From Pseudevernia furfuracea (lineage: Eukaryota; Ascomycota; Lecanoromycetes; Lecanorales; Parmeliaceae): a stretch of DNA of 64,000 bases. Of this stretch, positions 56,834-64,000 are shown in pieces. Location: positions 124,001-188,000 of the forward strand of contig JAIUPT010000013.1 of assembly GCA_022315425.1 (NCBI GenBank), written 5' to 3'. Numbering within the stretch: the stretch's first letter is position 1; every line of letters starts with the position of its first letter. The notes under the pieces were generated by a model. The model saw nothing but the letters and a program-made list of their open reading frames with translations. It made no database searches and was not told the DNA's origin. Both the position numbers and the translations under genes were made by a program.

Positions 56834-58972
56834 TCAGGAATCTCCAAGCTCGAGGAATATAACCCAGTCATCGTCTTCTTCGTCTTCTCCCTGGTCTAAA
56901 TTCGGACACCACACGCCTTCATTCTTTACTATATTGAGACACCACTCAAGACGCCTCACCGTGATCCGGCCATCGTTGTATATCGACTGAGGGCGTTTCT
57001 CTGTAGATGCTTGCACCGCATCGAGGTATGATCTGGCGATGAATGCAGCATCTGGTTCGTCATCGCCGCTTGCATTGCGGACAGGGTCAAACCACTCAGC
57101 TCTTTCCTCAAGGGTAGGGTTTTCAGGTCTTTGCTCATTAATAGATTCCTCTGATGGCTCTGCATAATTGTGTCGCAAGAATTGAAGCCATCGAAGATAT
57201 TTAGGGTCGATTTCGTCTTCTTCCCTGAGGTCAGACTGGCAATATATCCACAATCCGCATAGCCAGGCTGTGAATGCAAAATCGACGCCTCCACGTTCTC
57301 GAATCTTTATGGGGTCACGAGTCCTTATCCCTACATTCAATAAACCACGCAGGTCTTTCAACAAGCTCTTTGGGGAGTTTGTGAGAATGTGCTCCAGTCG
57401 TACTACTCTGGAGTCACCGGCCTCAGGCGAACTTGCAGTAGTGACTGACTTCAAAAAGTTGCACATAGAGTCCAGGACACTATCAAGGATTCTGAGCTGG
57501 TTGTTGCGGTATCTTGCGGCATCAACTTGCTTGCTATTCTGAGGAGCTTCAGGCAAGTCTTTGTTATGTTTTCGTATTGCTCTCTGCCCTTTCTGCAGTA
57601 TCATGATGACCGCACAAACCACATGTAGCTTGTTTCGCGAGAAGTCACGATCCGAAAGTTGCGTCGCAGAAGCTGAGCAATCATCCTCCATACGTGCTTC
57701 GCGGGGATTCTCGACCGCAATCGAGAAGTATTCCAAGAACTGTGGCGAGAATTCAAACCTCTCGTTCTCGACGAGTTGTACCCAGTGGATGTTTTGTTCT
57801 AGTATTTCTTCCACATTGAAGTCTTCTGAAGATTCTAGGACCTGGCCTCTAACCATCTTTGGTGAGGGATTTGCAGGTTCCGTCGTGTTCTGACTCTGCA
57901 CAGCGTCCGAGCTCGGCTTGCGTGCCAATCGGCGAGCCTTTGTAGCCTTAATGTAAGCCGCAATTGCTGGGGAAAAGCCAAGGCTGTAATGATCAGAGGT
58001 GTTCTTAGGAAGAGTAAAGCCATATCCCATGATAACTGGAACATCATCCGTGAGCAGGGTTTAAGATGGCGAAGGGGGGAAACACACGTTCTTCATTACT
58101 TTTGGGATCATAATTGTTCCACACTTGACATCCACCAGATGTTGACTCGTCTACCTTGAGTGCACAGAAATTTGCATCCCAAACCCAAGAGATCTTGGTA
58201 GACGGGTTGTGATTTAAGAGGTCCAAGCCTGGAATGAGGATCGGACTTCGAGCAACGGCGTCACCAGCAACAAGGAACTCTCCTTTTTTTCGATTGAACG
58301 ATACTGGACCAGCAAAGCTTCGCGTAGTCATCACTGTTGCCGCCCATAGATAGAGCTCCCTTCTCAGATTAGTATTGTAAATATGGACGAGACTCAATGA
58401 CACTTAATCACTAACCAAGTCCACAGATGCTTGTGCTCGAAACCGAACCCACTGGCAAGGATTGAATGCATTGCATTTTCGTATTCTTGCCGCCAAGCAA
58501 CTTCTCTTACTTCCCTTGCGTTACCGAGGTTTGTTCCTCGAAGCCATATCAAGTCTTTGTCATCATACCACAAGGGAGTGCTGAAAGAACGAGGTAGGCT
58601 GTTAATGTAAGGCCACCACGGGGACTGTTCTTTCAACAAACGCTGTTTCATGAGAAACAATCGAGTGGCAATATGTGGTTTGAACGTGGAATGGACATGT
58701 GGGAAATGATATTGATTGACACCCGGCCACGATATAGTCAACTCATGTGGACATGAGACAACCATACTGCCTGAAAAAAGGACGTGGTCTTGTTTGACAC
58801 GAACGGAATTGCCATCATCATCAGACACAATGTCAACAGAAGAATGTAAATAGCCTCCGTTGGCAAGAAACCAGGACTCAAAATCCTCACCAACAGGACT
58901 TGTCTCGATCTTTGTTGAGGAGAAATCCCGGTGATCAGAGGCTAAGAGCCATTCCCTGAAGTCTGTTACCAT
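56834..58972 (-). CDS. SET-domain protein-lysine methyltransferase (SETD3/Rkm-like)
   Basis: Three exons (58972-58416, 58359-58088, 58035-56834) total 2031 nt for 676 residues. The N-terminal part has FESWFLANGGYLHSSVDIV, as in the Rubisco LSMT/SETD3/Rkm class whose SET domain is split by a helical insert. Then come LYLWAATVMTTRSF, PILIPGLDLLNHNPSTKISW (the DLLNH motif that binds S-adenosylmethionine) and, across junction 2, NYDPKSNEELIMGYGFTLP (NEELxxxYGF), with the Tyr positioned as in active enzymes. The C-terminal 380 residues are the helical substrate-binding region. Likely substrates are ribosomal or other non-histone proteins. The first intron needs a GTTAGT donor and an AAG acceptor to avoid a stop. 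Confidence 0.9.
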
Positions 58973-59327
58973 TCTCGTTGGACTTCCTCACTCAGCGCCG
59001 CAAGGTCTATTAACCCAACCCAGCAGCCAGCTTATTCGTTTTTCATGATATTCGCTCCCCTGAGGCGATTTGCATATATAACCATGCCCTGCCAGGCCCC
59101 GAAAGTCATCATGAGACGGGACGAGTGATTTTATGATAAAATTGACGCATCTTCATGATGCTTCGTAGGGCCATTGCCAAGGTAGCGAGGGTAGGAAGGA
59201 TGGCCACCAACAATCATGCCGCCGATTATCGTAGATATCATAGGGCTGAGAAACAACCCCACCGAGCCCACCTCCCCACTTCCCCTTGCCAACATATTGA
59301 AACTTGAGCAAAGGTAACCGTCCCAAG
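58973..59327. promoter_or_regulatory. divergent promoter of SET and P450 genes
   Basis: 355 bp between divergent starts. Nothing distinctive seen. Confidence 0.45.
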
Positions 59328-61013
59328 ATGCTTCCTATAACCCCCATAGCCACCATCTGTATCGTCTCCTACCTAATTTACAAATATATCATCTATCCCG
59401 CCTTCATCTCCCCCCTCTCCAAAATCCCCAATGCACATCCCACCTCCCCATTCTCACCCCTCTGGATCCTCAAAAAAAGATTCACAGAACAAGAGAACCG
59501 CACAATTCACGCTGCCCATGTCAAGCATGGCGACATTGTCCGACTCGGGCCCAATGAAATCAGCGTTAATTGCGTGGACGATGGCATCCGCACTATTTAC
59601 AGTGGTGGCTTCGAGAAATGGCCTTGGTATGCCCAATTCGATAATTTTGGGTAACAAAAATCTCTTCCCGAATTTCAATTAGAACAATCTTCACTGAACT
59701 CGTCAAAGCGACGTCCCATGTATGTTTTCCACCGCTGAAAGTAAACCGCACTCGCACCGCAGACGGGTGATTGCCAACGTCTACTCGAAATCCTACCTCC
59801 AATCCTCACCAGAGATGCTCACCATTTCCCAAACAATTGTCTTCTCCCGCATCTTACCACTTTTGGAGTCCGCGGCCATCGAACAGAAACCTGTCGAGGT
59901 GCTCGAGTTGAACCATGCCAGCACCATGGACTTCATCACCGCCTTCATGTTCGGCCTGCAGAACGGAACCAATTTCACGCAAGATGTCTCTGCACGGAAA
60001 CACTTCCTCGCCATCTACGAACGACCGCGCCCTTACCGTTTCTGGTTTGGTGAGCTCGCTGGCCTAAAGGCCTTCTTGAACAGATTCGGTCACATCATCG
60101 TACCCAAGTCCGTGCAAGAAGCCACCAACTATCTCGACAACTGGACCCTCTCACGCACCAAAGCAGTTGAGAAATCCAGCACCACCAAAATCTCCGACGA
60201 GGAGAATATTCCAACCACGACCCCAATAGTGTACAACCAAGTGCACAAATCCACCCTCAAGAACCCCTTCCCCTATCCGCAAGACCTGCAAATCGCCACC
60301 GAGCTCAAGGACCACTGGGCCGCGGGGCAGGAGACCAGTGGGATTACTCTATGCTACCTATTTCACGAACTCTCACTGCACCCCGCCCTTCAGTCGCAAC
60401 TCCGAAAGGAGTTCCTCACCCTCTCCCCCACCCTGGACTACCCATCATCCACCTCACCCCCCGAATTGCCCTCACCGCAGAGCCTGGACGCCCTGCCCCT
60501 CCTCCACGCCTGCCTCATGGAAACCCTGCGCATCCACGCCGCAATCCCCGGCCCGGAACCCCGCATCACGCCCTCCAAACCCACCTCCCTGGCCGGCTCC
60601 CCGCCTCTACCAGCCGGCGTGCGCGTAAGCTCCCAACCCTACACGCTGCACCGCCGCGCGGATGTCTTCCCGGACCCGGAGGCCTGGAAACCCGAGCGCT
60701 GGCTCGAAGCCAGCGAGGGGCAGCAAGCGGAGATGGGACGGTGGTTCTGGGCGTTTGGGAGCGGTGGGCGGATGTGCATTGGGAGTAATTTCGCCATGCA
60801 AGGTATGATATCCTCTCGGAGTGCAGGAGAGATGGATGATGGGTTCTGGTGCTGATGACACGTTGAGCAGAGATGAAATTGATAACGGCTGCGATCTATA
60901 CGAACTACAGGACGCACGTTATTGATGACGAGGGTATTGAGCAAGTAGATGCGTACACAGCTCATCCGAGAGCCAACAAGCTGGTTTTGAAGTTTGAGCG
61001 CGTGGAGAAATAG
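59328..61013 (+). CDS. cytochrome P450 monooxygenase
   Basis: Three exons (59328-59650, 59709-60802, 60871-61013) give 519 residues. An N-terminal anchor (TPIATICIVSYLIYKYIIYPAFI) targets the ER. Conserved elements in order: helix C region SHRRRVIANVYSKSYL; I-helix WAAGQETSGITL (AGxET); K-helix ETLRIH (ExxR) at about residue 398; PERW; and heme loop FWAFGSGGRMCIGSNFAMQE (FxxGxRxCxG) with the Cys thiolate, split by the last intron. The first acceptor (AAG) follows a CTGAAC branch site. It would need a separate P450 reductase. Substrate unknown; no biosynthetic partners flank it. Confidence 0.93.
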
Positions 61014-61528
61014 CTTGCTCTCGCCTGGGGGAGATGTATTGGACAGTATTCCACAATGTGAACCATATCACGTTTATCTATTCAAGTGCAAGCTTTGGAT
61101 TGAATTGGGCATGAATAAATGCTATCATCGCTATGCTCTCCGCTGTACATTTTCGCATGCGACATAATAAGGTTCATAAAAATCATGGCATCACACCAGG
61201 CTCCTTCCATCAACAGTGGAATATACCTTTTTTTCATCAATCCATCCGTCATGACAAGATTTCTAGTAGCTCAATCTTTCTGCTTCATAACCATGACATC
61301 GTTGGGTTGTAGACCTGGACCGAGCTCCTGACCTGAGTGCAAATGAATGACAAGATCAACCATGTTTTTGGTATGCAATACGTATGCACACGATATCGTG
61401 GAGTGAAGAAGGGACATGATCTAGATCGAAGGAATGTGAAGGTCGTTGCGTGCTTTGAGGGATGAGTTGAATGGGTATGCCGCCCTCGCCATTGGGATAT
61501 CATTAGCCGATGCGCCGGTGCACCATAA
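61014..61528. other. convergent 3' intergenic region
   Basis: About 0.5 kb; no gene seen. Confidence 0.4.
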
Positions 61529-61717
61529 CTATGATAATGGCAAGAGGCCCACGACAATTGCATACAAAAAGGAAAAGTGGTGGTGCCGAGGCGTGAATGT
61601 ATACCTGAGTGCCACATGATTCTTGAAAGGGAAATTGGTATTCCGCCCATAGCCGTAGGCTGTGAAAACCAGGTAGAATGCTGACAGCGTGATAGCAGCG
61701 CGTCGTACATCCGCCAT
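61529..61717 (-). CDS. possible 62-aa two-span membrane microprotein
   Basis: A short frame downstream of, and on the same strand as, the Cdc24-like gene: start MADVRRAAITLSAFYLVFTA, a second hydrophobic stretch FSFLYAIVVGLLPLS before the stop, and a basic loop between. A GTATAC donor after ...NHVALR could instead join a different tail. No homology recognised; may be chance in the 3'-UTR. Confidence 0.25.
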   Translation of the reverse strand: MADVRRAAITLSAFYLVFTAYGYGRNTNFPFKNHVALRYTFTPRHHHFSFLYAIVVGLLPLS

Positions 61718-61809
61718 GTAGAGTGAATAAGCGGGCACATGAAGCGAGGCTGGTTTGCGGTAGTGCTTGGAGGAACTTTTTAACAGTGAGGGCTTGTACA
61801 AAATGCGCC

Positions 61810-64000
61810 TCAATTCTGTTGCCAGTGCAACTCGAAGTCTGGTGCGGGACCTTCAAGGATCTGTCGTCCGTTCTGGGTAGCCCAATCTTCAATAGCAAGA
61901 TGGACATCATCATCGGTCTCGATGCTAACCATATCGCCCTCAGAATCCTCATATCGTAGCCGAGCAGTTTGTTTGGCAACAGATGCTGCTGTTATCTTAG
62001 CCATCTTCGAATCAATCCGATCCGTCAAAGAGCGGTATTTGATGAATGTAGGAACGACGATGGTCACATGGCTTGGTTCTGGATCGAACTTGACCCTGAC
62101 TTTCAATTGATTGGGGTAATCCATGATACTGTTGGCCGACGAAGAGTTTTCGGTGCTTTGAGGAGTGAGCCGTTTAGTATAGTGGCACGGGCGATAGTCG
62201 TGGGTTTCGCCCGTGGGGTTCTGCTGTAACCTCTGTCCTTGATCATCATAACGGGATACCGAAGGGGGGTGGGTTGCGCTATGATTGGGCAATTGGCCGT
62301 CGCCTGGTGAGCTGGTTTGGCTCCGGTTGATGGGAGCTCGGGCTGGAACTATATGTAAGGGGATTGGAGGCATGGGAACGTTTTCTGCTGGTGTTGGAAG
62401 GTGGCCAGTACCAGGACGTCTGACTCCAGAGCCATTCAGATTGTGAATGTCGGGAGTACTAGCGGAGCGAAGACGACTCGGCTGATTAAGCTGCTGTTGA
62501 GGATTTTGAGATGTTACCATGACAGGCAAGGATGGCCGCGTGACTGGTCGACCATTAAGAATATAGCTGTTTGGTGGAGCCGGTCCCTCTCGAGAAGGTG
62601 CGCGACCCATCGCTGGAGCTGTACGATGCTTGTTCTCTTCATGCGGCCAGTGACCAGCAGCGGTTTGTTCGCGAGTGAATTGAGGAAAGCTTTGCTGAGA
62701 GGTTAATCGTGTGGATGTTGGTGAATCATTGATTGGCGAAAAGTAAGAATTTCCTGGAAATTCGCCTGGTGAGGCAGCCGTACCCGGAGGAAGATTTGTG
62801 TTCAGGCTCAATGGGGGCACATACATCCCGTTGCCATGCTCTGTAAGTGGAAATTTGGGAAGAGGCATGCGACCGGGTGCGGTTACCGAGCGCAGACTGT
62901 TGCTTGATGGATTCCGACTCACGATGGAAGATTGGCTAGAGCCAGTGATGTGACTGGAATGGCTCCCCTCCTCTTCGACATCCTCATCTTGATAAGGGTT
63001 CTTCGCAAGCACCTGGTCTTTCATATAGATGAAATCTGTTGCCGAAGTCCCAGTCTGACCGGAATTCCTGGCCTGCTCACAAAGGCTCTTCTTCTGCGCC
63101 TGCACTGTGTCTCGCCACTTGATCATTTGCGCCTCATCGGGGAACCGAATTACAAAGTTTTCGACGCCTGGGTCACCTTTCCAGAAGATTTGGAGAGTAT
63201 ATTGGCCTTGATCTACATTAGTGTCAGTGGTTGTTATTTCAAAGACAACATTTTCTCTTGTACTATGCTTACTCAAGGTCACAACATCTGTGACATTCTG
63301 CATGAATATCCGACCTTTCAATTGAAGCTTTGGTTTCCCTTTCTTATCAACCAAAGGTTGCTTTGTTGCCAGCATTTTGTTCTTGGGCTTGTTTGGATTG
63401 ATCTCTTTGCAACACAGCAGGATGCGTTCAAAGAGGTAGACTTTGTACTGTTCACGTACGAGCGATTCAATCGCCAGATCGTCAGCAACTTCTTTCTCCA
63501 AATCTGACATTGGCTTGCTTTCCAAAACAGGGGTGGTAGTAGCAGCAGCAGCACGAGCCTCTAGAGACAAGACTGGGTCCGGCAATTGCAAGTGGGAAAA
63601 TAAGAAAAGCGTTGTGTTCTTAAAAGGACCATCGGGCTTGTACAAGTGCCTCGCTTGACGTATGGACTTGAGCAATAGAAATTGAAGAGGGGTAAGTGCT
63701 TTGGAGGGATAGGCCTTGGAGGCCTTTGTTTTGAAAGGTTTATTGTGGGACCAGTCCATAATTCTTAGATATGCGTCGTCCGTTGAGGACCCCGAGGTCA
63801 AAGCTCTGCTCATGCCTTCTGGTGTGGCAGACTCAGGCTCAGTACCAATCTTTAAAATTTGGAGAGCATTTTGAAAGATCTCGATTGCCTGCTCCTCTGG
63901 GGGTTTCGCCCTCTCGGGGGCCTCGACGTTGAAACTGGTTCTAGAAGATGGTGTTCCTGGCGTCTCGCGGATAGGGCCTTTATTACGCTTGAATTTAAAG
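61810..64000 (-). CDS. Cdc24-like PH + PB1 protein, 5' part beyond window
   Basis: One uninterrupted frame runs from the stop at 61810 to the window edge, giving 730 visible residues. The PH domain is YKVYLFERILLCCKEINPNK, then KLQLKGRIFMQNVTDVV, LQIFWKGDPGVENFVIRF and a C-terminal helix with KWRDTVQ, closest to fungal Cdc24. A long Ser/Pro/Asn-rich linker follows, then a C-terminal PB1 (LKVRVKFDPEPSHVTIVV, LRYEDSEGDMVSIETDDDVHLAI, the acidic OPCA motif). In Cdc24 the RhoGEF (DH) domain immediately precedes PH. Here the roughly 180 residues before PH (starting IMDWSHNKPFKTKASKAYPS and earlier) show no DH motifs. Either DH lies farther upstream with an insert, or this is a DH-less paralogue. 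PB1 usually pairs with Bem1. Confidence 0.85.
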   Translation of the reverse strand, partial: FKFKRNKGPIRETPGTPSSRTSFNVEAPERAKPPEEQAIEIFQNALQILKIGTEPESATPEGMSRALTSGSSTDDAYLRIMDWSHNKPFKTKASKAYPSKALTPLQFLLLKSIRQARHLYKPDGPFKNTTLFLFSHLQLPDPVLSLEARAAAATTTPVLESKPMSDLEKEVADDLAIESLVREQYKVYLFERILLCCKEINPNKPKNKMLATKQPLVDKKGKPKLQLKGRIFMQNVTDVVTLSKHSTRENVVFEITTTDTNVDQGQYTLQIFWKGDPGVENFVIRFPDEAQMIKWRDTVQAQKKSLCEQARNSGQTGTSATDFIYMKDQVLAKNPYQDEDVEEEGSHSSHITGSSQSSIVSRNPSSNSLRSVTAPGRMPLPKFPLTEHGNGMYVPPLSLNTNLPPGTAASPGEFPGNSYFSPINDSPTSTRLTSQQSFPQFTREQTAAGHWPHEENKHRTAPAMGRAPSREGPAPPNSYILNGRPVTRPSLPVMVTSQNPQQQLNQPSRLRSASTPDIHNLNGSGVRRPGTGHLPTPAENVPMPPIPLHIVPARAPINRSQTSSPGDGQLPNHSATHPPSVSRYDDQGQRLQQNPTGETHDYRPCHYTKRLTPQSTENSSSANSIMDYPNQLKVRVKFDPEPSHVTIVVPTFIKYRSLTDRIDSKMAKITAASVAKQTARLRYEDSEGDMVSIETDDDVHLAIEDWATQNGRQILEGPAPDFELHWQQN

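Overview
The window is nuclear DNA of a filamentous ascomycete (Pezizomycotina). Nearly every protein gene can be rebuilt only by removing short introns (about 46-150 nt, mostly GTATGT, GTAAGT or GTGAGT donors and TAG/CAG acceptors, often with a CTRAC-like branch site). The gene content is typical of this group: a fungal rhodopsin-domain membrane protein, a Zn2Cys6 regulator, a microsomal P450, Nopp140/Srp40, a fungal MCU and a 2EXR/DUF7730-like protein. I cannot name a class or genus from the sequence. Splice models were checked by requiring that summed exon lengths be a multiple of three and that family motifs cross the junctions.

Layout. 1-7 kb is accessory: one intact FAD monooxygenase, an AT-rich island and a broken acyl-CoA synthetase (Pcs60-like). 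7-19 kb holds a rhodopsin-domain protein, mitochondrial bL28m, the exocyst subunit Sec3 divergently paired with Srp40/Nopp140, and a secreted single-span membrane protein. 20-31 kb holds a small secreted protein, an ER thioredoxin-like protein, an ornithine cyclodeaminase-family protein, a 2EXR/DUF7730-like protein and a large protein I do not recognise. 31-43 kb is gene-poor, with a compact unknown 3-exon gene, the mitochondrial calcium uniporter, a dsRNA-binding-like exon and the six-exon farnesyltransferase beta subunit. 43-52.5 kb is dense: a Zn2Cys6 regulator, tetra-ubiquitin, an Etp1/BRAP2 RING ligase, Mn-SOD and an unknown 225-aa protein. 52.5-54.7 kb is a repeat-rich scar with a truncated Ty3/Gypsy reverse transcriptase. 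54.7-64 kb holds an unknown 184-aa protein, GINS subunit Psf3, a SET-domain methyltransferase, a P450 and, running off the right edge, a Cdc24-like PH+PB1 protein.

How they fit together. Most genes are unlinked housekeeping functions: polarised secretion (Sec3, Cdc24-like, farnesyltransferase), mitochondrial function (bL28m, MCU, SOD), ubiquitin (polyubiquitin, Etp1) and DNA replication (Psf3). I see no biosynthetic cluster, CRISPR array, tRNA or rRNA. The items that deserve a second look are the PH+PB1 protein with no visible DH domain, the palindrome in the sec3/SRP40 promoter, two diverged copies of a 54-bp element in two promoters, a telomere-type box in front of psf3, a possible inverted-repeat element at 41.7-42.8 kb and several unassigned genes with clean intron structures.
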